Positions 1-12,360 of a stretch of 64,000 bases of DNA are shown piece after piece. Each line of letters begins with the position of its first letter. The stretch's first letter is position 1. Below the pieces are notes generated by a model. The model ran no database searches. It had not been told where the DNA came from and saw nothing but the letters and a program-made list of their open reading frames with translations. Source of the DNA: Saxidomus purpurata (taxonomy: Eukaryota > Mollusca > Bivalvia > Venerida > Veneridae); the NCBI GenBank assembly GCA_022818135.1, contig JAFMSR010000003.1, positions 31,868,869 through 31,932,868 of the forward strand, written 5' to 3'. Made by a program: the position numbers and the translations under genes.

Positions 1-3000
1 GATTGTCTATTAACAATTGGCTTAAACAAGCGGGGAAAGAAATGCACCCGCCCAACAAGTTTGGAACCGACTTTACTTAAACAGCTAAATTTCAATGAGC
101 GGCATTGCCAGCACTGACTCATCAAAAGTTCAGTGTCTTTTCTTTGTTCGTTGACTTATTTTTGTTGTTGTTCATGCCACGACCTCTACGTCGAAATATC
201 AATTTACATATTAGAAAAAAATTACGGCAATAACTTTCAACGAAGTCGGCAGAGCTTGTGATTGGGCTCATTTGCCATTCGCTTCTGAACTTGATTTATA
301 ATTTTGGTTTGCAATTGTAATTATAATGGGGTCACGACCGTACCTATTCATATGACACCAGTACTGGTTTTTCCAGGAAGCGGACTCGAGAGTGACTCGA
401 TAAGCTGCAAGCTTTCTTCACAATCTAGCTAAAATAAATTAGTATAAACTAAACTAAAGCAATTACAGTATTCATGTTTGTTGATAAATAACTTCCTGTA
501 TCAGAAACAAGGAAATTTGAACAAATACTATTTCTGTATTGTTTTTTCTTCGTTAGATGCTTTTTATTAAATTTTGTATATTGTATTAAATCTCTTAGTT
601 AAGTCACCGTTCATATTTATACCTACCATGTGTGTAAGATAACAGTGATACGAAATCAAAATCTGACATAAAATTTATCAAACTTTGTGATTTAATCACC
701 AATGCAAAGAAATTTTAAAAATAACTGAATTTTTAAGATAAAATGACGAATAAACATCTATTACCAAAACGGTGACTTTGTTCACGGATACAAGTAGATT
801 TAAGTGTAAAATTGTTATCTTTTAAATGCTGCAAAATATCTATTTACATTTGCTGTATGAATTAACAAACATAACACATATCATGTCAATGATATTTCCT
901 CCTAAATCAAATATGTTTAAATAGATAGTGCGAATGTGTATGAGAGAGGTTTAACTTGATACGATGATCTTGGGGTTAAGATATGCGTGCACAGCATCGA
1001 AAATATACCTCCCGTTCTTCCTCTTCTCTGCTATATAAAGAAACTCACTGTTTTCGTCATATCTGTCTGACGGATTTCGTTTCTACGAGAACTTGAGTGC
1101 ATTTAATCACATATTACTGAAACCTTGCACATGTATATAGTTTTGTCTTGGTTAGTACGTATGAGTAAGTATATCAAAGGTAAAAAGGAATAGTGAGTGG
1201 TTTCCGCAACATTCCCTTGCTTGACCTATATTATAACTATATAAAACAACGCTTTCGCCAAGTAAAAAGTAACGGACATGACATACATAATGTAGACACA
1301 ACACAGAGCACAGAACGAACGTGCATATAAGATATATGCTGATTCCGAAGTTCCTGTCTTGGAACGGTCCGCTGCGCGAGTAAGCGATAACTGGTTGGGT
1401 GTTAAACTGGTTTGTAAGCACGCCGAAATAGTCTTCCAATTTGATTTATGCTCTAAGAATCACCTGTTTCAGTAACATCCTGTTGACTTTTACGTCTTAT
1501 AAGCACCTCAAGTTTTATAAAGGACACGTTTATATAAGAGCACAGGAAGATATGTCAAAGTTACTGCCGTGTATGTAAATTCGATGTAAAAACCTAACCC
1601 GGAAAGAATTACCATAAAACATGATAGTTTTTATTAAGTTATATAGTGAATACGAGTACTATAGTTGCATACAACGTGCCATTTGAACCGAAAGTAAGAA
1701 ATACAGTTGCAGCCTTAAACTTACTATGATAACTGTGCCAATATGCGATTATATACATTGTAAACTGTAAAACACAGATTTTACTGTCCCGTCACATCTG
1801 TAAAAATAAATTTACAACTATAATCCTCATGTAATGTAAGCTTATCAAAACTTTATTTGAAATACGACTTTTGTATCCGAATACAAATATAATATGTGAA
1901 ATACTGAATGTAATAAATTTTAGTTTACCTATCTTACTACCTATCTTAAGTGTTCCTAACTATTCTTAACTGTACTGAATGTTTCTACATGTAACCTTAT
2001 TTAAACTGGCGGAGGAATTATTCGAGAAAACACATAAATTTGACAGACGGACGGGCAGATAGACTCACTCTAAGACTTGAAGTTGTACCTAACAAATTTT
2101 CCTTTACAGTATGTGATGAAAATAAAAAGGGGTAATGCATCTGATGCAATCAGTTTCAGTCGTATTTTCAGTTTTTGAAAATGTTCAAATTCTATGAATT
2201 TTTAATCAACACATTCCAATAGTGTATTAGTGGTTTCACAAACAATATTTTTACTATAATCTGTACAAGAATTCAAATCACTTGAGATTATTACAGGGCG
2301 GCGACTATAGAAGCTGTTGCCAGATTTAGTCATAAAATTGATAAAACACATGTTAATCATGAAAGTGTACGGTCATGCTTTTTTCTTTGCATATTGCTAC
2401 ATTGAAAATTAAATCAAAGCACCATGTACATTTAGATTGCAATACACGCATTTGCTCTTATCCGGAACATATTTTCAAAGCAGACTTACATAGTGTTAAG
2501 TTTGTTGTAACTAAGTTGATGGTACTTTAATCAAGAAACCATGGAATTGCTCTTCCACGGTACTCTTCCCTTGATATAACAATGAGAACCTTCGCCATTT
2601 TATTTCATTATTGTTCAACTGGGAAAGTCTGAAACACATTTGCGCTTTGGACACATATTAAAACTTTTCTGAAAATATATATAGCATTTCATCAAGCTAC
2701 TTAAGTCTGGGAAAGAAAAGGGAAAGTGCCACATTTGAAATCGTACTTTATATGAAAGTTTTGCTTTACAAAATGGACTTTAGCGTGCCTCTTAATAGTG
2801 AATGTAATCCTTCTCTCTATGGAACAGAGAAGATGTTATTTTACTCACAGTCCAAGTTAGAACAAGGATATGATAGTTGATAGAACAATTGTAATTTTTA
2901 TACAGTGGACGTCACGTGAGCTTTTACGGAATCAGGAAGTATAAAACTCAAATAATACACTTACATATTGTTAAGTGAGCTTAACTCAAACATAATGATT

Positions 3001-3643
3001 ACATTAATTTTGTCATTATTCATTCAGTTTTATGATGTGGTTACTTTGTGAAACATTGAAGAGTTATTTGATAGTTCATTGATTAATTAGCGCAAAACTT
3101 TCTTTAACCAACAAAGCTATCTTTGGAATAAACAGAGAACTGGATATATTTAAATTTTGCTTTACTCAAACTTTAAGGCAGTTTAAGCAATACAGCCATT
3201 CTGTAACTTAAAACTAATATGAAGTTCCGTTTCCGACCAAACATCAAAACTTAAATTCAGTCACATCTTTCACATACAAAATAATACAATATGTAGAGAA
3301 ATTAAATAAATGAAGAAAAGTTTGCAAAATTGACTGGACTTTGGAGTCGAAAAGTATAAATGGCATGAAACATAAAGGAAATCGGCTTTCCTCCTCTTCT
3401 TCTTTTTCTTCTCTTTCTTCATTTTCGTCGCTGCTAATTGTAACCCGTCATTACTGACTATTATGGCAATACACGGAGGTTAAAAAGAGAAAGATTGCAA
3501 AGCCTTCCGCCTGGAGAACTTAAAATACCTATAGAGAGATCGACTAAGAGCAGTTACAAAGATTAAAGCTCTGCAGTGTTTAAATAAAATGCTGCCTTTA
3601 ACGCAGTGGCAGTGTCAGTACTGACTACATGTACCGGTAGTGA
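1..3643 (+). repeat. Large duplicated block, copy A (5' end outside window)
   Basis: This block is collinear with 5670-10122 (copy B), with an obvious match from the first bases (AAACAAGCG, TTTGGAA, TCGAAATAT landmarks) to the shared ACTGACTACATGTA near 3625 and 10102. The two differ by many substitutions and by indels of up to several hundred bases. I see no conserved reading frame: indels between copies break every frame. A pyrimidine-rich tract at 3390-3422 and a TATA-like block at 1031 are shared with copy B. Nature unknown. It could be a segmental duplication or a long non-coding transposable element. Confidence 0.85.
1031..1040 (+). promoter_or_regulatory. TATA-like motif in duplicated block
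   Basis: CTATATAAAG is followed by AAACTCACTG and a short imperfect palindrome, CTGTCTGACGGAT. Copy B retains TGCTATAAAG at the matching place (about 6778) with a perfect ATCCGTC-T-GACGGAT palindrome just after it. The spacing is conserved between copies, which would suit a core promoter. No downstream gene can be recognised and AT-rich DNA gives such motifs by chance, so this is only a candidate. Confidence 0.2.
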
Positions 3644-3922
3644 CTACTTAACCAGTTTGGGATTTTGTAATACATGTATGGAACACAACTGTGACGACTA
3701 AACCGACTTTTCACAAATGGTCAGATGATGTCATTTTCTGCTATGACAATACCCTTGATAAAGAATTCAAACAACTGTTTTATTTGTATAGTGTTTTTCC
3801 TCAGATAAAACTTCAGACACAAATATATATATTCAAGGTACACGTTTATACCTTAATATATCCATGCACACATGTTATTTGTCGTTCCTAATTCTCTCTG
3901 CGATATATATTCTTTACTACTA

Positions 3923-4095
3923 ATTATATGTTTGTGGCGCTTCCTGTGTGTGCGTATGCCTGCCTGCATGTCCTTGGATGTTTAATTAGTACATATTTTG
4001 GTTTGCTATGAACTCTAGTATCATACCAAAGCAAATTACGCAGTACTATCTAATATACATTCAAGGACAGACAGGTAGGCATACAAACATTATAG
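3923..4095. repeat. Foldback repeat, arms about 60-75 bp
   Basis: The left arm around 3954-4011 (GTATGCCTGCCTGCATGTCC ...) is the imperfect reverse complement of 4021-4084 (... GGACAGACAGGTAGGCATAC). The loop is 9 bp at 4012-4020. Weaker pairing continues outward to about 3923 and 4093. Several indels separate the arms. It is probably a decayed foldback or MITE-type element. Confidence 0.7.
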
Positions 4096-4317
4096 ACTTC
4101 TGTTATCATGAACAAATCCATGGACAGTTTTCTGTTTAAACGGTCAAGTGATATATTAAAGTTAATGAAATATCGGTCAGTACCAACTACCTTAAATTTT
4201 GTTTTTTTTTATTACATTTGTAATGAAATCAAATGCAAGCGCGGAGGAAACCAAATCTTCAGTTACAAATTACACTATGGTCGTATTTTATTTAGACTAT
4301 CTGTGGTTTATACTAAT

Positions 4318-5330
4318 TGTACATACACTTAACAACTTTTCTAATGCTACCAGTAGCCTCTTTGGTATAACTTTAAAACTACACAAGATAATGAGATTAA
4401 AGTATAAGGTCAATTGAATTAAAATAAAAGACATTGTTAGGTACAAAATTAAAAACAAAATTACTCAAGAAGTTGTAGATGTTTAAATTATTTGATGCAC
4501 TCCATGTTATACAGATTCGCAAAGTTAGTTAATCAATTAAACTGATAAAAACTAGAAAGTTAATGTCCACTTGTTTACTTTGAAGTTTCCAAGATTATAC
4601 TAATACAAAATTCAATGGATTTAAAAAGTAAGTATGTTTTATATTCGTTTGTATGATAATTTACTGAACTTGATAAAACGTGACAAATTGTAAAGGTATT
4701 GGTAGAATGGTAACCATGTTTGCAGCTAGAGAAGGGCAGTTATGTGACATGCGCTGATCTTGACTCGAGCACATTTTCTGATTATTCCATAAATTTAATG
4801 AAGAATGCAAATGGAATTAAAAATTCTTTCATGTAACTTTCAAGATTAAAATGTTTATGAATTCTGACACCAGCAGTTTTTGTGTTCACCGATATCCCCC
4901 AACCCAATTCTGAAGGAATCCCCGCCAAATGACGTATTACGAAATTATCCCGCCATGTAGTTTGCCAACCAAGTGATAATAATGAAATATACAATTCTCT
5001 TTTATTGCAAAAAGGTTATTACTGTTTAAGTTCACTGGTATTTGAAATAATTGTTTTAAGAATTTGATTGAAATTTACATATAAAACTTTTTTCCGCGTT
5101 CTCACAAAGTTAATTATTGGCAAAATTTGCGAATTTGAAAAAAAGGGTTGCATCAAATTATTTATTAAATCTTTAACTTGCAGAATATTTTTGTTGTTAA
5201 CCTTAAATCAAACAATGTCTTATATATTAGTCTAATTGTCCTAAAAAGTTCACCTCATTAAGTTGTGTAGTTTTAAAGTTATTGCGAAAAGGCTACTGGT
5301 AGCAATAGAAAAGTTGTTAAGTGTATTTTA
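4318..5330. mobile_element. Element with about 190-bp terminal inverted repeats
   Basis: 4318-4510 (ACACTTAACAACTTTTCT, GCTACCAGTAGCC, TAACTTTAAAACTACACAA landmarks) reappears reverse-complemented at about 5140-5330, with weaker inverted similarity further inward. The 600-bp middle has no recognisable reading frame. This fits a non-autonomous TIR element of about 1 kb. Copy B of the large duplicated block starts immediately after its right end. No target duplication could be assigned. Confidence 0.65.
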
Positions 5331-7445
5331 CCTAGCTAGTACTACATATTTGAGAAAATATTCACCTTTCATTGCTAGTATATACTTAAGTGGTTTATAG
5401 GTATAATATATAGATACGTCAAAAGGCATATCTATTTTTGGGCTTAACATCGACAACTGGGAAAGCCAGGTTATCTCGTTTGTAGGTCAAGCCTTCTTCT
5501 TGCGCGATCTTAAGCTCCAGGGAGGTATCAGTATGTCATAAAATCAAGATTGTTATAAAAAAGACACATCAGGAAACATTCAGTCTTTCCTCATTTGAAG
5601 TGTTATTATGGTCATTATAGATTCACGACACTTTGTGAACGTACCAAAGTTAGTTTTAATTATTTGGAAGACGTGCTCGCCAATTTTTCTATTAATAATG
5701 GGCTTAAACAAGCGAAGAAAGAACTTCACACGCCCAACGAGTTTGGAATCGACTTTTCTTAAACAACTAAATTTATCGGCATTGCCAGCATTGGCTCATC
5801 AACAGTTCAGTGTCTGTTTGGTTCGTTTTCTTATTATTGTTGTTGTTTATTCCACGACCTCCCGTCGAAATATTGATTTACATATTGGCAAAAAAATCAT
5901 TTACGGCAACAACATTCAACGAAGTAGGCAGAGCTTGTGATTTGACTCATTTGCAAATCGCTTCTGAACTTATTTTTATATTTTTGTTTGCAGTAATTGT
6001 AATTTTAATGTATTATACATAATATTCAATAAATAATGTTTTCAGGAAACTATATATTGGCTCTACGCTCTATGTGTAAGTAAGACAATGTCTCTGCATC
6101 CACCTTTAAAAAAAAAAAAAAAAAAAATATAATAACAATAATATTCTTATGAAGGTGATTCTAATCTTCATCGAAACCTTCAAAGCAATAACAACACTCT
6201 TGTTTGGTAAGAAATAACTTCCTGTATCAGAAACAAGGACATTTGGACAAATACTATGTTTGTATTGTTTTTTTTTCTTCGTTAGATGCTTTTGATTAAA
6301 TTTTGTATATTGTATTAAATATCTGAGTTATAAGTCACCGTTCATATTATACATACTTTGTTTGCAGACGTACGTGTGTAAGATAACAGTGATACGTAAT
6401 CAAAATCTGACATAAAATTCATCAAACTTTGAGATTTTATCACCAATGCAAAGAAATTTTAAAAATAACTGAATTTTTTAAGATAAACTATCTGACAAAT
6501 AAACATCTATTACCAAAAAGATGACTTTGTTCATGGATACAAATAGATTTAAGTGTAAAATTGTCCTCTTTTAAATGCTGCAAAATATATATTTATATTT
6601 GCTGTATGAATTAACAAACATAACACAGATCATGTCAATGATATTTCCTTCTAAATCAAATATGTTTAAATAGATAGTGCGAATGTGTATTAGAGAGGTT
6701 TAACTTGATATGATGATCTTGGGGTTAAGATATGCGTGCTCAGTATGGAAAATATGCCTCCCGTTCTTCCCCTTCTCTGCTATAAAGAAACTCACTGTTT
6801 TCGTCATATCCGTCTGACGGATGTCGTTTCTATGATAACTTGAGTGCGTTTAATCACACATTACTGAAACCTTGCTTATGTATAAAGTTTTGTCTTTATT
6901 AGTACGTATATAAGCTCTGTTCTTTCTCGGGTAAGTATATCAAACGTAAAAGGAATAATGAGTGGTTTCCGCAACATTCCTTTGGAACATTTTGTCTTCA
7001 TCTCCACTATATGAAAACGGCAGCAGACATAACCTATATTTATCCATAAACAAGCAACGATTTCGCCAAGTAAAACGTAACAGACAAGACATAATAATTT
7101 AGGTACAACACAGAACAAACGTGCGTATAAGATATATGCTGATTCTGAAGTTCTTGTTTTGGAACGATCAGCTGCCCGAGATAGCGATTACTGTTTGGGA
7201 GTTAAAACGGTTTCTGGCACGCCGAAATAGTCTTCTAATTTGGATTATTCTCATATGAATCACCTCTATCAGTAACATCCTGTTGACCTTTACGACTTAT
7301 AAGCAACTCAAGTTTTAAACAGACATGTTTATATAAGAGTACAGGAAGATATGTCAAGGCCATAATGATAAAGTTACTGCCGTGTATGTAAATTCATAAA
7401 ACCTAACCCGGAAAGAATTACCATAAAACATGATAGTTTTTATTA

Positions 7446-7784
7446 AAGGTCCAATACTAAGGAAAGCGAAAATTCAAATATACTTTAAAAAACACAGAAA
7501 TAAGTTATTTTTAATAAAAAATGAAAGTTGGTATGTAGAAATTCTAAATAAACCACAGTACATGTACACTTTTTTTTCTATGCATTATGAAGAAAGTTAA
7601 AAAGACCTAGTGGTCATTTTGTCAAATCACTGAGATTTCAACATAATACACATACTTTTCTTCGTGTACCAAACACTTTCTGTAAATTTTAACCTGACAA
7701 TCTTCATTATGTAGTGTTTTGCATAAGGTAATGTACTTGCCATTGAAATAACTGTCACTTAATTTTCGCTTAGTAGTGGACCTT
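7446..7784. mobile_element. 339-bp MITE, TA target duplication
   Basis: The ends are AAGGTCCAATACTAAG... and ...CTTAGTAGTGGACCTT, inverted repeats of about 17 bp extending imperfectly to CGAAAATT. TA flanks each end (7444-7445 and 7785-7786). Copy A of the surrounding block has the empty site (TTATTA-AGTTATATAG, near 1633), so the insertion is visible directly. It has no coding capacity. The TA duplication suggests mobilisation by a Tc1/mariner-type transposase (inference). Confidence 0.85.
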
Positions 7785-9170
7785 TACGTTATATGGTGAA
7801 TACAAATACTATAGTTGCATACTACGTGTCATTTGAACCAAAAGTAGCAAATACAGTTGCAGCCTTAAACATACAATTATAACTGTGCCAAAATGCGATT
7901 ATATACATTGTACATTGTAAAACAATGTATCCGAATAAATTCTTCTTAACAATGTGAAATACTGAATGTAATAAATTTTAGTTTAAGTATCTTACTACCA
8001 TAGATATTCAAGGAAGTGTTTATGATTCTATCAATTGCCAATACAACAACAAAAATAATACTTTATTCGGCATCAGATATTACACAAGTAATTGTTAACT
8101 ATACAGAAAATTTCTACACACATCTTAATTTAGACTGCCGGAGGAATTGTCCGAGAAAACAAAGAGATGTTACAGAAAGACGGGCATATAGACTCACTCT
8201 ATGATTTTAAGTTGTACCTAACAAATTTTCTTTCATATAGCATATGGTAAAATTCAATGGGGCTATGCATCTAATGAAATCAGTTTCAGTCGTATTTTCA
8301 GTTTTGGAAAATTTTCAAATTTTATGATTTTTTTATTAAAACATTCCAATACTAGTGTATCAGGGGTGTCACAAACAACATTTTTACTATAATCTATACA
8401 TGGAATCAAAGCACTTGGGCTTATTACAGGTAAGCGGAAATGTGAAAACATAAGAACGTAAACAGAGGCATCTCTGGTATGATTCGAACGTTAAGCCTTG
8501 ATATTAAGGCGGCGATTACAGAAGCTGTTGGCAGATTTAGTCCTAAAATTGATACTATCTACAATACATGTTAATTATGTAATTTTACGGTAATGTTTGT
8601 TTTCTTCGCAAGATTGCTACATTGTAAGTTAAGCAAGGCTTCATGTATATTTAGATTGCAATATTCGCAAATGATACTTTAATTTGCTCTTAAATGGAAC
8701 ATATTTTCAAAGCAGACTTAAAGAGTGTAACGTTTGTTGTAAATAAGTTGATGGTACTTTAATCAAGAAACCATTAGGTATAAGGTACTCTTCTCCTGAT
8801 ATTACAATGAGAACCTTCGCTATACACCCTCATAAATAAAACTCTAGTGTAATGGTCATAGAAAAAACATCCTTCCTTTCACAGCCATTTTCATTTCATT
8901 ATTTTTCATCTAGGAAAGTCTGAAGCACATTTGCGATTTGGACAGATTTTTCTGAAACGAATTATAACTTTCACCAAGCCACTAAAGTCTTGGAAAGAAA
9001 AGGGAAAGTGCCACATTTGAAATCGTAGCTTGATATGAAAGTTTTGCTTTACAAAATACACTTAGCGTGTTTCGTAATAGTGTAAAACCCTTCTCTTTAT
9101 CGAACAGGGAATATGTTATTTAACTCACAATCCAAGTTAGGAAAAGGATATGATAGTTGATAGAACAATT

Positions 9171-9320
9171 GTAATTCTTATACAGTGGATGTCACGTGAG
9201 CATAAACGAAATCAGGAAGTTTAAAAATTCAAATTATATGTACCTTGTAATTTTTATACAGTAGACGTCACGTGAGCTCTTAGGGAATCAGGAAGTATTG
9301 AAATTCAAATAAAACAATGC
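9171..9320 (+). repeat. Two-unit tandem duplication, about 75 bp
   Basis: Units 9171-9245 and 9246-9320 share GTAATT, TATACAGT, GTCACGTGAGC and AATCAGGAAGT in order. Copy A has a single unit (about 2890-2965). Each unit carries the E-box core CACGTG. Confidence 0.8.
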
Positions 9321-10122
9321 ATGTTCCATATTGTTAAGTGAGCTTAACTCAAACATAATGATTACACATGTCATTAATCATTTAGTTTAACTGTGTGGTT
9401 TGCTTTTGCATTTTTAAAATACTTTGTGAAACGTTGCATAGTTATTTGAGGGTTCATTGATTAAATAAACACACAACTCGTTCTCGAGCCAGTGTGTAGT
9501 TGTATCTAAAGTAATTACTTCCTTTGACCAACGAAGCTATCTTTGGAATAAACTGGGAACTGAAAATATTTTAATTTTTGCTTTACTCGAACTATAAGCC
9601 AGTTTAAGAAATACAGCCATCCTGCAACTTAAAATATTACGAAGTTCCGTTTCCGGCCAAACATCAAAGCTTTTATTCTGACATATCTTTCACAAACAAA
9701 ATAATGAAATATGCAGAGAAATGAAATAAATCTAGAAAAGTTGCAAATTGACTGGACTTTGGCCATATATTTTATAAATCGTAAAAGTATAAATGACACG
9801 AAACATGAAAGAAAATTGGCTTTCCTCCACTTCTTCTTCTTTTTCTTCTTCTTCGTCTCTGATAAAAACCGTAATTACTGACTATTATGGCCGTCTGCGG
9901 GAGTTAGAAAGAGAGATTGTGGCGCCTTCCACCTGTAGGTCTTGACCGTATGGTTAGAATGAGTTCAAAGGTTAAATTAGCCTTAAAATGCCAAAAACAG
10001 AGATCAACTAAGAGCAGGTACAAAGATAAAAGCTCTGTACTGTCTAAGGTATGTGTGGCAATGTAGCCATGCTGCCTTAAACACAGTGGCAGTGTCACTA
10101 CTGACTACATGTATCGGTAGTG

Positions 10123-11640
10123 AGTTCAAATCAACCATAGTGTGTGGAAAGAAAGAGTATCTAAAGTAGTCTGATTCTGAGAGTGGCACTTGGTATACCG
10201 AATGATGGAAATATTTAGATTGTCATGTTAAAGTGGTCATTTATTGTTGAGCTGTTATGTCAACTAGTCCATAATAAATCTTATAAAAGAGGATGAGACG
10301 GCAGTTTTGTCTTCTTCTTTGAAGGGATTCTCAGTTCGCTCGATTACTCCAATCCCCCTTCTTTCCCTCTGGTCGAGACAACCCAGTTTAACAAAACTCT
10401 ATCAATAACAAATATTACCTCTGATGCTTTGTACAAAAATCAATATAGCATAATTACCTCAATTTCAGTAAGCTGCGAAAATAGATTTACCTCATGTCTC
10501 AGTTACAGCATAGTAAAGTGTGCATGATACCAGAAACTCCGCAACTTCAAAGCAAGTTTACGCCAGTCGAAATCCATACATACTTTTTCTCATTGGACGT
10601 AGTCATAGTGGCTTGAATTTACTTTTATAATTTTGGAAGAAGCCTCACGTGAATAATTATACTTTGTTTTTTTTTAAATTCTATTTTTAGATACAGTCTT
10701 TCAGCGCCATGAGATGATACAGTTAAAGGATGTAAAAGTGGGACTCAATACCTTATTTGGCAACAAAAAATAAAATATTTTATTTTACTTATCCTTTATC
10801 AAATTCACGCAAGGGGTTAAGGAGATGAGAAAATGGACAAGAATTTCTGTTAACATGTCACCGTGACTTTTGACATAGAGACCCCAAAGGAAACTACATG
10901 TATACACAACTAGACTTCATACTGATGCCTCATGCAAAGCTAGACGTACAACTAGGCTTCATACTTATGTTTCCTGCAAAGTTTTATCGAAAGCCATTGA
11001 AAAAATATTTTGCTTTTCGCGCGCTGGTGACGTAATTTTGCTTTTAAACGAATCTTTTGTGATATACATGTATACCATTGTTAAACTAAAATTAATACAA
11101 ACTACAAAGTTATATGTATTCATTATTTAAAAAAATATTTTCCTTTAAGATGATAATATATTTGCGCACGATTAAGTTTTAACTTTTAAGAATACAGCTT
11201 TTTCGACATAATTCAAATTTCAAGATAAACTTATTAAATCAGAGTGTGCGCAAGGTAAGATATAATCTATATAAAAAATCAAAGTTAAACATTAATGTAT
11301 TTTAACCACTTATATTACACATATGAGGTGGTCAGTATACGTTTCCGTAAATAAAATACCGTGTACAAGGTGCGGAAAATGTATCTACAGATGATAACGT
11401 CTACTCGTATCAGACATATTTATATTTATATTGATAAGATGACTAAGTAAATTTACGAGATGTTGAATAATTTTTCTAATTTTATCAATCTTGTATGATA
11501 AATCACACAAGCAAGTAGCTTTAATACGCCTATAGACAACACTTTTTAAACACTTGTATTTTCCAACACATTTCTTGAAAAAAAAACAATGCCTGTGAGC
11601 CAATCATTTCAATTAAAGGCGCGACTAAAATCTCTACAGT
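10123..11640. other. No recognisable gene
   Basis: AT-rich sequence after the end of copy B. I see no splice-bounded coding exon, no RNA gene and no clear repeat, apart from a weak local duplication of an ACTAGACTTCATACT motif near 10910-10970. Confidence 0.5.
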
Positions 11641-11649
11641 AGGTATCAG

Positions 11650-12360
11650 TAGACATCGGTAGACAACACAGTTATGGCTTTATATTTACTGTTGTATTGA
11701 AATTCGTTTTCGGATAATTGCTCAGCAACAACTGACGGGAATTCAAAGAAACTTCGTGTTAACGTTCAGTACTATTTTGTCCGCGTGTTTCAGATCGATT
11801 ATTTTTGACAGTGTTATGGCCCTTTTATTTCTGCTGTGTTGAATATAAAAAGCACCATTCGTTCCGCGCTATTTCTCAGCAAGTACATGTACTGGAGGGA
11901 ATTCAACGAAGCTCCATGACAACCTTTAGTACGGAAAGCAGATACACTTTCCAATGTGATTATTTTTTTACAGAGTTATGGCCCTTTGTGTATTTTACTG
12001 TAAAATAATGAATTAAGACAATTCTTGTCCGTTGCATTTCCCAGCAGTTGATTATTTGAATGTAACAGTACTTCATTGGAAGCTTTACTACTTAAAGAAG
12101 ATGCGCATATTATCAGCATCATTATTATTGGCGTTTGACAAATATACTCGAGAACCTATATCACAAAATGAAGATGTGCATATTATCAGCTTGTTCCAGC
12201 ATGGTTATGAATTACCTCCCTTTATTATATTTTTACTCCACACTATTTTCAGAATTCAGTTATTTGATTTTATGCAAAATTTCATGGGAACCTGTACCAC
12301 AAAAGAAGAAATGCCCATTATAAGCATGTTCCAGCGTGATGAATTACACTCTTTTGTTTT
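11650..12360 (+). repeat. Degenerate tandem repeat, about 140-bp units
   Basis: Diverged units recur with landmarks GTTATGGCCCTTTT / GAGTTATGGCCCTTTG, CTCAGCAA, GGGAATTCAA and, further on, ATTATCAGCATGTTCCAGC-like blocks at about 12110, 12185 and 12320. This style of reiterated GTTATGGCCC sequence is common in bivalve intergenic DNA (from memory). Short open frames here follow the repeat, not a gene. Confidence 0.6.

Larger units (their letters stand above)
5335..10122 (+). repeat. Large duplicated block, copy B (most complete)
   Basis: This is the longest copy. Its 5' part (5340-5640) matches copy C (14185-14470), and the rest matches copy A. Relative to A it carries a 20-A run with AT-rich sequence near 6108-6127, the 339-bp insertion at 7446-7784, an extra 80 bp or so around 8430-8508, and a local tandem duplication at 9171-9320. 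A CT-rich tract lies at 9820-9860. Short reading frames inside it differ between copies, which argues against coding function. Confidence 0.85.

Noticed and set aside
5608..6022. Overlapping 110- and 70-residue frames in block copy B, with partial protein-level resemblance to a 114-residue frame at 14656 (RRNI.L.I, SRACD words).
   Set aside because: The similarity follows from DNA homology of the block copies; indels shift the frame between copies and copy A has stops.
8480..8510. B-box-like GTTCGAATC on the minus strand in block copy B, possibly a SINE or tRNA.
   Set aside because: No A box at a suitable distance and no tRNA-like fold.
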